Assembly (NCBI GenBank): GCA_964621605.1
Contig: CAZUMJ010000011.1
Coordinates: 1 to 64,000 of the forward strand
Direction of reading: 5' to 3'
Origin: CAZUMJ01 sp964621605
Lineage (GTDB): Bacteria; Actinomycetota; Acidimicrobiia; Acidimicrobiales; Iamiaceae
DNA: 64,000 nt
The notes under the pieces are model-generated. The model ran no database searches. It was not told the origin of the DNA and saw only the letters and a list, made by a program, of their open reading frames with translations. Both the position numbers and the translations under genes were made by a program. Shown here piece by piece: positions 50,422-58,056 of this stretch (positions are counted from its first letter, which is position 1; the number at the start of each line of letters is the position of its first letter).

Positions 50422-50475
50422 GTGTCAGCTCCGCCTTCGGACCCGCGACCCTGTCGCTCGACCCGCTGCGGATGA
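50422..50475 (+). CDS. Putative leaderless 17-residue upstream ORF of the acyltransferase gene
   Basis: A GTG at leaderless distance from a TAGCAT box encodes MSAPPSDPRPCRSTRCG and stops at TGA 50473-50475, overlapping the acyltransferase ATG (ATGA at 50472-50475). Translation is inferred. It could couple ribosomes to the main gene, which has no ribosome site of its own. Confidence 0.45.
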   Translation: MSAPPSDPRPCRSTRCG

Positions 50476-52607
50476 CCGCGACGGTCGGGGAGGACACGAC
50501 TCCCGAAGCGCCGCCGGAGCGCGTCAAGCTCCGCTACATGCCGGGGCTCGACGGCGTGCGGGGGATCTGGCTCCTCCCGGTGATGTTGGTCCACGCGGGG
50601 TTCATCGTGGAGATCCCCGGCCCTTGGGTGGCCGTGTCGGGCTTCTTCACCCTTTCGGGCTATCTGATCACGTCGCTGTTGCTGCTCGAACACGACCGTG
50701 ACGGAGGGATCGGACTCAAGAAGTTCTGGGGGCGGAGGTTTCGCCGCTTGCTGCCGGCGTCCCTCGTGGTGGTGGCGCTCATCGCACTGTTGAGTGGCGT
50801 GCACCCGTTCTGGCCGAAGAGCCAGTTGCGTGGCGACCTCGATTCGGTCCTGTTCTACGTCTCCAATTGGCGCTTCATCGCCACGAGCCACAACTACGGA
50901 TACGCCTTCCGTGCTGCGCCCTCCCCGGTGACGCATTTCTGGTCACTCTCGTTGGAGGAGCAGTTCTACCTGGTCTTCCCGCTGCTGATGCTCGGGCTGT
51001 TCGCGCTGCGACGGCTGCGGAGGTGGCTGCTGCCGGCCGGTCTCATGGCGTTGTGGCTCGCGTCGGGCCTACGAGCCGTCCAGTGGTACGACCGCGAGGG
51101 CTGGAGTGCGGCGTACTACAGCCTCGACGGGAGGTTCGGCGAGATCGTGATGGGCGCCATCCTGGCGGTCGTCCTCGCTCGCAAGAGCGTGGTGGGGTGG
51201 CTCGACTCGCCGTCGGGCCGCCGAGTGGTGACGGTCGTGTCGCTCGTCTGCGCGGCCGGATGGGTCTACGTGCTGTTCAAGGTCAAGTTGTCGTCGCCGT
51301 ACATCTACCACGGCGGTCTCATGGTGCAGTCGTTGTTGTCGGCCGGTGTCATCGTGGGGGTGACGCGGCCGGGGCCCCTGCAGCGAGTGTGTAGCTGGCG
51401 CCCCATGTGCTGGATCGGCGCGCGCGCTTACCTGGCCTACATGCTGCACTTCCCGCTGTTCGTCATCCTCAGCCCGGGTCGGCTGTACGCCTACCTGCCA
51501 TGGCCGAAGGACTACGGCCAGCTCCGCTGGGCGACCTTCCTACTCGGCGGCGCGGTCACGTTCGTGGTCTGTGGCCTGTCCTATCGCTACTTCGAGGGTC
51601 CGATCCGGGCAGGCACGCGGCTGCGGGGGCGACGCTTCGCCGTGGTCGCGCCCGTCGCGATCCTCGTCACGTTGCTGATCGTGCACACCGTCCCCATGCG
51701 CGGCACCGACGAAGGCAGCATCGCCTTGCAAGCGATGGGAAAGGCGGCGCGCGAACGGGCCGCGCGCGAGCGCGCCATCTGGGATGCGGCGAGTACCCGC
51801 ATCCTGCTGTTCGGTGACTCGTTGAGCTTCGTGGTGGGTGAAGGGCTGCGGGTGTACGCGAAGGACAAGTCCGTGGTGGCGTTCCCCTTCCCGAACGCGG
51901 GGTGCGGGGTGCTCGACGACGGGCATGCGGATTACCTCGGCATGAGCGGAGACCTCGCCGACAGCTGTCCGGACATCGTGAAGGACATCCGGTCCGAGGT
52001 CGGCGAGTATCGACCCACCTCGGTGGTCTTGATGACGTCGGGGCGTGATCTCTCCGACATCGACTTCCCCGACGGCACCACCGGCCACATCGGTGAGCCG
52101 GCGTTCGATCGTGTGCTGCGTCGCCGGCTCGATCAGGTCGTCGACGCGCTCGCAGCGACTCGGGTCCCGGCGGTGTGGCTCCTCGAGCCGCACATGCGTG
52201 CGAACGGCGGCTCCGAGATCCCCTGGCAGGAGTTCCCCGAGAACGACCCCGCGCGCATGGACCGGCTCAACGCGATGATCCGCGCCGCGGTAGGTGCAGC
52301 CCCGTCGGGAGCGTCCATCAAGGTGGTCGACCTGGGGGCGTACGCGAGACGGCACGCGGGCGGGGAGTTCGCCAGTTCGTTCCGGCCAGACGGCGCCCAC
52401 TTCTCGCGCTCCGGCGCGCTCGACGTGGCGGCCTGGCTCCTCCCGCAGCTCGTCGACCTCCAGGACCGCGCGGCCGAAGTGCACCCGTCCGGTGCCCCCG
52501 GCGCGTCGGGATCCTCGGTGCCGGCAGACGGCTCGGGTCCTGCTCCTCCTGCGCCGTCGACCACCGTCGACGCGCCGGCTCCGCACATCGGGGTGCGCGC
52601 CCCTTGA
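50472..52607 (+). CDS. OafA-type O-acyltransferase with active SGNH domain
   Basis: A 711-residue two-domain enzyme. Residues about 15-400 form the ten- or eleven-helix acyltransferase-3 domain (MPGLDGVRGIWLLPVMLVHAGF, with the conserved His, and FWSLSLEEQFYLVFPLL). The extracytoplasmic SGNH domain (about 440-670) keeps its catalytic residues: nucleophile Ser in LFGDSLSFVVGEG and the D-x-x-H pair in RPDGAHFS. Such proteins acylate cell-surface glycans. The C-terminus is Pro/Ala/Ser-rich. No ribosome site precedes the ATG; translation may be coupled to the 17-residue ORF. Frame upstream of this ATG overlaps the divergent gene. Substrate unknown. Confidence 0.88.
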   Translation: MTATVGEDTTPEAPPERVKLRYMPGLDGVRGIWLLPVMLVHAGFIVEIPGPWVAVSGFFTLSGYLITSLLLLEHDRDGGIGLKKFWGRRFRRLLPASLVVVALIALLSGVHPFWPKSQLRGDLDSVLFYVSNWRFIATSHNYGYAFRAAPSPVTHFWSLSLEEQFYLVFPLLMLGLFALRRLRRWLLPAGLMALWLASGLRAVQWYDREGWSAAYYSLDGRFGEIVMGAILAVVLARKSVVGWLDSPSGRRVVTVVSLVCAAGWVYVLFKVKLSSPYIYHGGLMVQSLLSAGVIVGVTRPGPLQRVCSWRPMCWIGARAYLAYMLHFPLFVILSPGRLYAYLPWPKDYGQLRWATFLLGGAVTFVVCGLSYRYFEGPIRAGTRLRGRRFAVVAPVAILVTLLIVHTVPMRGTDEGSIALQAMGKAARERAARERAIWDAASTRILLFGDSLSFVVGEGLRVYAKDKSVVAFPFPNAGCGVLDDGHADYLGMSGDLADSCPDIVKDIRSEVGEYRPTSVVLMTSGRDLSDIDFPDGTTGHIGEPAFDRVLRRRLDQVVDALAATRVPAVWLLEPHMRANGGSEIPWQEFPENDPARMDRLNAMIRAAVGAAPSGASIKVVDLGAYARRHAGGEFASSFRPDGAHFSRSGALDVAAWLLPQLVDLQDRAAEVHPSGAPGASGSSVPADGSGPAPPAPSTTVDAPAPHIGVRAP

Positions 52608-52616
52608 CGCGCCTGG

Positions 52617-52622
52617 CATACT
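52617..52622 (+). promoter_or_regulatory. -10 box of the ilvBNC leader
   Basis: CATACT with 7 bases to the leader-peptide ATG at 52630, so the leader would be translated from the first base of the transcript. A TTGACG at 52604-52609 is too close to be its -35 box. Confidence 0.5.
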
Positions 52623-52629
52623 TCTAGGC

Positions 52630-52665
52630 ATGTCGCGGCCCGTCGTCCTCGTAGTAGTCACCTAG
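52630..52665 (+). CDS. ilvBNC leader peptide
   Basis: An 11-residue peptide, MSRPVVLVVVT, with six of eleven residues valine or leucine (GTC GTC CTC GTA GTA GTC). A stop follows and then two hairpins before ilvB. This is the layout of attenuation of branched-chain amino acid operons, where ribosome stalling at Val/Leu codons prevents formation of the terminator. GTA is a rare codon in this GC-rich sequence, so its double use may strengthen the stall. Confidence 0.8.
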   Translation: MSRPVVLVVVT

Positions 52666-52695
52666 ACGCACGCCCCCCGCCTCACCGCGTGCGTC
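52665..52695 (+). promoter_or_regulatory. First hairpin of the ilv attenuator
   Basis: GACGCACGC (52665-52673), starting at the last base of the leader stop, pairs with GCGTGCGTC (52687-52695). By analogy it is the pause hairpin. The competing antiterminator pairing was not clear by eye. Confidence 0.6.
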
Positions 52696-52697
52696 GT

Positions 52698-52719
52698 CGA
52701 CCTCCCCTCGGGGAGGTCG
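52698..52719 (+). terminator. Attenuator terminator before ilvB
   Basis: A 9-bp stem, CGACCTCCC with GGGAGGTCG, closed by a CTCG tetraloop and followed by a T-rich stretch (TTGCAGTTTT). It is the only hairpin with a T-run that I noted in this window, which fits a regulated intrinsic terminator. Confidence 0.8.
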
Positions 52720-52819
52720 TTGCAGTTTTCGGGCCCTGGTCGCCTAGCGTCGATCACCGGTCCGCTCGAGGCACGTCGCAGTCCGGACCCAACCCCCAAT
52801 CCACCACAAGGAACACGCC

Positions 52820-54574
52820 ATGAAGCTCAACGGCGGCCAAGCCCTCATCAAGAGCCTCGAGATGGAAGGTGTCGAGGTCGTGTTCGGCCTCCCGGGCGGG
52901 GCCATCCTGCCCGTGTACGACCCCCTCATCGACTCGTCGCTGCGCCACGTGCTCGTGCGCCACGAGCAGGGTGCCGGTCACATGGCGGAGGGGTACGCGC
53001 ACGCCACCGGGCGTCCCGGGGTTGCGATGGTGACGAGCGGCCCGGGTGGCACGAACGTGGTGACCGCGCTGGCGGATGCCTTCCTCGATTCGGTGCCGAT
53101 GGTGTGCATCACCGGTCAGGTCCCGTCCGCGGCGATCGGCACCGACGCCTTCCAGGAAGCCGACATCACCGGCATCACGCAGTCGGTCACCAAGCACAAC
53201 TTCCTCGTCAAGACGGCACAGGAGCTGCCGCTCATCATTCGTGAGGCCTTCTACCTCGCCACGAGCGGTCGCCCGGGGCCGGTGCTCGTCGACATCCCCA
53301 AGGATCTCGTCGACCCGACGAACCCGAACTCGTCGCTCGAGTGGTACTGGCCGACCGACGAAGAGGTGCAGGCGAGCCTTCCCGGCTACCACCCCAGCAG
53401 CAGCGGCGACCCCGATGCGATCGAGGCCGCTGCCGACCTGATCCTCGCCGCGGAACGGCCGGTCATCTACGCGGGTGGCGGCATCCTCAAGGCCCGGGCT
53501 GCTGAGGCGTTGCGCCGCCTGGCCGAGCTCACAGACATCCGCGTCGTCACCACGTTGATGGCGCGTGGGGCGTTCCCCGATCGCCACCCGCTGGCGTTGG
53601 GGATGCCGGGCATGCACGGCAACTACACGGCGGTCATGTCGATGCAGCGGGCGGACCTGCTGCTGGCGCTCGGCAGCCGCTTCGACGACCGGGTCACGGG
53701 CAAGGTCCCGCTGTTCGCACCCGAGGCGAAGGTCGTGCACGTCGACATCGACCCGGCCGAGCTGGGCAAGGTGCGTCGCCCCGAGGTCGGCATCGCCGGC
53801 GACTGCCGGTTGGTCATCGAAGCGCTCGTCGCCGCCGTCGAAGCCCGACTCGCAGCGGGCGTGACGGCCCCCGACCGGCAGCCGTGGAACAGCACGCTGT
53901 CGGGCTGGCAGGAGCGCTATCCGCTGGCGTACGAGCCGCAGCAGCCCGGCGAACGCCTGAAGCCGCAGCAGGTCATCGAGACGCTGTGCGCGTCCAGCCC
54001 TGACGACACGATCGTCGTCACCGGCGTCGGCCAGCACCAGATGTGGGCGAGCCAGTACTGGAAGTTCGACCACCCCAACACGTTCGTGAACTCGGGTGGC
54101 CTCGGCACCATGGGCTTCGCCGTTCCCGCCGCCATCGGAGCGAAGATGGGCCACCCCGAGCGCACCGTGTGGGCGATCGACGGCGACGGGTGCTTCCAGA
54201 TGACGGCGCACGAGCTCGTGACCGCTGCCGCCGAGCGGATTCCGGTCAAGATCGCCATCTTGAACAACGCCTACCTCGGCATGGTTCGCCAATGGCAGGA
54301 GATGTTCTACGAGGAGCGCTACTCCGAGGTCTACCTCTCCTACGACCTCCCCGACTACGTCAAGTGGGCGGAGTCGATGGGGTGTGTGGGCATCCGGGTC
54401 GAATCTCCCGAAGAGATCCAGCCGGCCATCGACAAGGCGAACGCGATAAACGACCGACCGGTCGTCATCGAGTTCCGCACCGAGACGTCCGAGAAGGTCT
54501 TCCCGATGGTCCCGGCAGGGCGAGGCAACGACGACATCCAGGTTCCGCCGTTCCAGCGGGAGGCAGATCGATGA
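52820..54574 (+). CDS. ilvB: Acetolactate synthase large (catalytic) subunit
   Basis: The TPP enzyme that condenses pyruvate with pyruvate or 2-oxobutyrate, first common step of branched-chain amino acid synthesis. The 584-residue protein has the catalytic Glu49 in VRHEQGAGHMAEG, the FAD-binding central domain (RLAELTDIRVVTTLMARGAF), and the TPP/Mg motif from AIDGDGCFQM to ILNNAYLGMVRQWQ. AAGGAA lies 6 bases before the ATG. Its 212-base upstream gap contains the leader peptide and attenuator. It overlaps ilvN as ATGA. Confidence 0.97.
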   Translation: MKLNGGQALIKSLEMEGVEVVFGLPGGAILPVYDPLIDSSLRHVLVRHEQGAGHMAEGYAHATGRPGVAMVTSGPGGTNVVTALADAFLDSVPMVCITGQVPSAAIGTDAFQEADITGITQSVTKHNFLVKTAQELPLIIREAFYLATSGRPGPVLVDIPKDLVDPTNPNSSLEWYWPTDEEVQASLPGYHPSSSGDPDAIEAAADLILAAERPVIYAGGGILKARAAEALRRLAELTDIRVVTTLMARGAFPDRHPLALGMPGMHGNYTAVMSMQRADLLLALGSRFDDRVTGKVPLFAPEAKVVHVDIDPAELGKVRRPEVGIAGDCRLVIEALVAAVEARLAAGVTAPDRQPWNSTLSGWQERYPLAYEPQQPGERLKPQQVIETLCASSPDDTIVVTGVGQHQMWASQYWKFDHPNTFVNSGGLGTMGFAVPAAIGAKMGHPERTVWAIDGDGCFQMTAHELVTAAAERIPVKIAILNNAYLGMVRQWQEMFYEERYSEVYLSYDLPDYVKWAESMGCVGIRVESPEEIQPAIDKANAINDRPVVIEFRTETSEKVFPMVPAGRGNDDIQVPPFQREADR

Positions 54575-55113
54575 GCAAGCAGCGACTCCACACCCTCTCG
54601 GTGCTCGTCGAGAACCGCTCCGGCGTGCTCCTGCGCGTCGCCGGCCTCTTCGCACGTCGGGGCTACAACATCTTCTCGCTCGCGGTTGCGCCGACCACCG
54701 ACGAGCGGTTCAGTCGCATCACGATCGTGGTCGACGTCGAGTCGTCGCCGCTCGAGCAGGTCGTGAAGCAGCTCGACAAGCTGGTGAACGTCGTCGAGAT
54801 CACCGAGCTCGATCCGCGCGACGCGGTCGAACGTGAGCTGCTGCTCGCAACGGTGACGGTGCCGGCCGATCGCCGCAACGAGGTGATCGAGCTCGTGCAG
54901 ATCTTCGAGGGCCGCATCCTCGCGGTCGCGCACGACGAGCTCACCGTGTCGCTCGACGGTTCACCCGACAAGATCGATGACTTCGAGGAGCTCCTCCGGC
55001 CGTTCGGCCTCGCCGAGCTCCAACGAACCGGGCGTATCGCCCTTCCCAAGCTCGACCGGGAGGCTGCCCGCCTCCGTTCGGTCGGCTCCGACCTGAAAGG
55101 CAAGGCTTCCTGA
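54571..55113 (+). CDS. ilvN: Acetolactate synthase small (regulatory) subunit
   Basis: IlvN binds valine through ACT domains and gives feedback control of IlvB. The 180-residue protein has the N-terminal ACT domain (HTLSVLVENRSGVLLRVAGLF, RRGYNIFSLAVAPT) and a C-terminal regulatory domain, the typical length for a full-size small subunit. It starts in the ilvB stop and ends 1 base before the ilvC ATG. Confidence 0.95.
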   Translation: MSKQRLHTLSVLVENRSGVLLRVAGLFARRGYNIFSLAVAPTTDERFSRITIVVDVESSPLEQVVKQLDKLVNVVEITELDPRDAVERELLLATVTVPADRRNEVIELVQIFEGRILAVAHDELTVSLDGSPDKIDDFEELLRPFGLAELQRTGRIALPKLDREAARLRSVGSDLKGKAS

Positions 55114-55114
55114 C

Positions 55115-56143
55115 ATGGCCAAGGTGTACTACGAGGCAGACGTTGACCGGTCCCTCATCGCGAACCGCAAGGTCGCGATCTTGGGGTACGGCTCGCAGGG
55201 CCATGCCCATGCCCTCAACCTGAAGGAGTCCGGCATCGACGTGCGCGTCGGCCTGCGCGACGGGTCGTCGTCGGCAGCGAAGGCCACCGAGGCGGGGCTG
55301 CAGGTGCGCTCCATCGCGGATGCCTGTGCCGAGGCCGACCTGATCATGGTCTTGCTGCCCGACACCGAGCAGCAGGCGGTGTTCGCGGCGGACATCGCCC
55401 CGAACCTGAACGCCGGTGACGCGATCTTCTTCGCCCACGGCTTCAACGTGCGGTTCGGCTACGTCCCGCTGCCCGACGGCGTCGACGTCGCCATGGCAGC
55501 GCCGAAGGGTCCGGGTCACCTCGTGCGCCGCACCTACACAGAGGGTGGCGGCGTGCCGTGCCTGATCGCGGTCGCGCAGGACGCCACCGGCAACGCCCAT
55601 GGCCTCGCGCTCGCCTACGCCGACGCGATCGGTGGCGCCCGGGCGGGTGTGCTCGAGACGACGTTCGAGGAAGAGACCGAGACGGACCTGTTCGGCGAGC
55701 AGGTCGTCCTCTGCGGCGGCCTCACCGCGCTGGTGCAGGCAGGGTTCGAGACGTTGGTCGAGGCCGGCTACCAGCCCGAGTCCGCGTACTTCGAGTGCCT
55801 TCACGAGCTGAAGCTCATCGTCGACCTCATGTACGAACAGGGCATCGGGGGCATGCGCTACTCGATCTCCACGACGGCGGAGTACGGTGACCTCACCCGT
55901 GGCCCGCGCGTCATCAACGCGGCGGTCAAGGACGAGATGCGCAAGATCCTGGGCGAGATCCGCTCGGGTGCGTTCGCCGAGGAGTTCATGGGCGAGGTGC
56001 ACTCGGGCGGGGAGCGCTTCGCGCAGCTCCGCAAGGCCGGCGAAGAGCACCAGATCGAGCAGGTCGGCGGGAAGCTGCGCGAGATGATGCCGTGGATCGC
56101 CGCCGGCAAGCAGCGCGTGCAGGACGCGTCGGGCGGCGACTGA
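55115..56143 (+). CDS. ilvC: Ketol-acid reductoisomerase, class I
   Basis: IlvC isomerises and reduces acetolactate with NADPH and Mg. The 342-residue protein is a short class I enzyme. The Rossmann motif is GYGSQGHAHALNLKESG; the following loop VGLRDGSSSAAKA has Arg and Ser residues that favour NADPH. Catalytic metal ligands lie in LFGEQVVLCGG and YFECLHELKLIVDL. A hairpin beginning 9 bases after its stop ends the operon. Confidence 0.97.
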   Translation: MAKVYYEADVDRSLIANRKVAILGYGSQGHAHALNLKESGIDVRVGLRDGSSSAAKATEAGLQVRSIADACAEADLIMVLLPDTEQQAVFAADIAPNLNAGDAIFFAHGFNVRFGYVPLPDGVDVAMAAPKGPGHLVRRTYTEGGGVPCLIAVAQDATGNAHGLALAYADAIGGARAGVLETTFEEETETDLFGEQVVLCGGLTALVQAGFETLVEAGYQPESAYFECLHELKLIVDLMYEQGIGGMRYSISTTAEYGDLTRGPRVINAAVKDEMRKILGEIRSGAFAEEFMGEVHSGGERFAQLRKAGEEHQIEQVGGKLREMMPWIAAGKQRVQDASGGD

Positions 56144-56151
56144 CCGTCGTG

Positions 56152-56180
56152 CTGCTCGGCGGCTCAGCCCCCGAGCAGCT
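56152..56180. terminator. Bidirectional hairpin after ilvBNC
   Basis: GCTGCTCGG (56152-56160) pairs perfectly with CCGAGCAGC (56172-56180) over an 11-base loop that contains the stop codon of the convergent acyltransferase gene. Confidence 0.55.
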
Positions 56181-58056
56181 TCTGCCAGGCCTTGTCGTCG
56201 AGGGTGGTGCCCTGTTCGAGGGGCACCACCCTGACGGACGGCCACTTCGCTGCGGCTGCCCGCACGAGTTCTTCGAAGCGGGTTGCTCGGGCGCGCAAGG
56301 CGGATTCGTCGGGATCTGCGGGGACACCCGCTTGTGTCCCGCCGTTGAGTTGCAGCGGCACCTCATCGTGGGCTGCCGCCGCAGCGAGCGCGTCGGGCGT
56401 GGGGAGCACCCACGTGACCCTGGTGACGCCGTTGGCGTCGAACGAGCGCAGCAGGCCGTCGAGTTGCCGGGTGACGGCCGCGTCTGCGCTCGGCTCGCCC
56501 AGGTGGCTCCACGTTCCGTCGGGGTCGCGCCGATCGAAGAGGTTCCCGATGCCGCCGAGCAGCACGACCTGCTGCGGGCGCTGGTCGTGCAGCTGCGCGC
56601 CGAAGGTGAACCACAGCAGCTTGCAGCCGGTGGGCGCGAGGGCATGGCCGTGGCGCGCGAGCGGGGCAGCCCCGCCGATCGGGCAGTCCGTTGCGGTGAG
56701 GGCATGCACCCGGAACTGGCCGGGATGGTCGGCGAGCACAGACTTCAAGGCGGGCATCGAGGCGTACGTGAGCTCGTCGCCGACGATCGTGAGCTTGACC
56801 GATTCGGGGGTTGCGGTCTGGTTGTTCGCCGCGAAGGGATCGTCCACCTTGATCGCGGTCGGGTCCAGCTTGGGGAAGGGCACCACGAACGCCGCCACGC
56901 TGAGAGCCGCGATCGGGATGCCAAAGGCCACGAGAAGGCGGCGGCCACGCAAGCGTGCGCTCATTCGGATGGGCGTCTCCATGAACCGCAGCGACACACC
57001 CGCGAGCCCGAGCAGGACGGCCAGGCGCGCCACGGCGAGCATCCAGTCCTCGTGGAGGTGCGTGCGTTCGGGCGTCATCACGAAGTAGACGACGAGCTGG
57101 TACACGTACGCGCCGTAGCTCACGCGCCCGACCCAGCGCAGGGGCCGGATGCTGAGCAGCCGGCTGGTCGGGCCCGGCACCTGGCAGGCGAGGATGACCG
57201 CCGCGCTCGCGAGCGCTGCGACGGGGAGCACGCCGTGAAGCGTGTCGAACTTGATGCGCGTGCGGTGCCAGAGCCAGAACGTGACCGCGAGGCCGGCCGG
57301 GCCTGCGATGCCCAGGACCCATCGGGTCGCGGCCCGACCGGAGGTGCGTGCGAACCATTCGCTCGTCACCAGGTAGGCGAGCAAGACCCCGACGAGGATC
57401 TCGAACATGCGAGATGGGGTCCCCATGTAGGCCTGATACCAGTCACCGCTGCGACTGGTGTGCACGAGCATCGCCAGCGACGCGATCGCCGCGGCCGCGA
57501 ACAGCACCCACGAGCGGCGTGCCCCGAGGGTGCGTACGCCGACGAGGAACACGACGGGACACACCAGGTAGAACTGCTCCTCGACCGACAGCGACCAGAA
57601 CTGCGACATCGAGCTGCCGAGGACACCGCCGAGGTGCAGGAAGTAGATGTTGCGCACGTAGAAGATGGTGCTGAGGAACTGGCCAGGAAGGTTGCCGTCG
57701 GCGGGGGCGATGCGAGCGACGAGCACCACCATCGTCAGCGCCAGGCTCACCAGCAGCGCTGGAAGCAGGCGGCGCGCCCGGCGGCTCCAGAAGTTGCCGA
57801 ACGAGATGCCCCCGGTGCGTTCCGCTTCGGCGAGCAGGACACGGGTGATCAGGAAGCCCGACAGGGTGAAGAACGTGCTGACGCCGAGCCACCCACCGGG
57901 CAGCCACGCCGGATCGATCGAGCTGCCATAGGGGAGGTGGAAGATCACCACGCCCAAGACGGCCAGGGCCCGCAGGCCGTCGAGGCCGGGGACGTGGCCG
58001 CGCCGCAGCGCCTCACGCTGCGCAGCGAGGTCGTCGGTGCCCGCCGCTGCGGGCAT
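56164..58056 (-). CDS. Acyltransferase-3 protein with degenerate SGNH domain (second of pair)
   Basis: A 630-residue membrane acyltransferase. The N-terminal acyltransferase-3 domain is intact: VPGLDGLRALAVLGVVIFHLPYG with the catalytic-type His, and QFWSLSVEEQFYLVCPVVFL. The C-terminal extracytoplasmic domain has the SGNH frame, but block I reads LTIVGDELTYASMPAL: the nucleophile Ser of GDS is Glu, and no D-x-x-H is found near the end. It therefore probably cannot act as an esterase. The ATG overlaps the stop of the upstream paralogue by one base (TGATG). It likely acylates, or binds for acylation, a surface polymer. Confidence 0.85.
   Translation of the reverse strand: MPAAAGTDDLAAQREALRRGHVPGLDGLRALAVLGVVIFHLPYGSSIDPAWLPGGWLGVSTFFTLSGFLITRVLLAEAERTGGISFGNFWSRRARRLLPALLVSLALTMVVLVARIAPADGNLPGQFLSTIFYVRNIYFLHLGGVLGSSMSQFWSLSVEEQFYLVCPVVFLVGVRTLGARRSWVLFAAAAIASLAMLVHTSRSGDWYQAYMGTPSRMFEILVGVLLAYLVTSEWFARTSGRAATRWVLGIAGPAGLAVTFWLWHRTRIKFDTLHGVLPVAALASAAVILACQVPGPTSRLLSIRPLRWVGRVSYGAYVYQLVVYFVMTPERTHLHEDWMLAVARLAVLLGLAGVSLRFMETPIRMSARLRGRRLLVAFGIPIAALSVAAFVVPFPKLDPTAIKVDDPFAANNQTATPESVKLTIVGDELTYASMPALKSVLADHPGQFRVHALTATDCPIGGAAPLARHGHALAPTGCKLLWFTFGAQLHDQRPQQVVLLGGIGNLFDRRDPDGTWSHLGEPSADAAVTRQLDGLLRSFDANGVTRVTWVLPTPDALAAAAAHDEVPLQLNGGTQAGVPADPDESALRARATRFEELVRAAAAKWPSVRVVPLEQGTTLDDKAWQKLLGG

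Noticed and set aside
50049..50471. N-terminal extension of the acyltransferase
   Set aside because: It overlaps the divergent GT-C-like gene and its promoter; composition is that of a shadow frame.
50422..50475. Frameshift explanation for the mini-ORF before the acyltransferase
   Set aside because: The 17 codons do not resemble an acyltransferase N-terminus, and the ATGA overlap is exact, so a coupled ORF is simpler; not fully excluded.
52604..52609. TTGACG as -35 box of the ilv leader promoter
   Set aside because: Only 7 bases separate it from the CATACT box, far from the usual 16-18.
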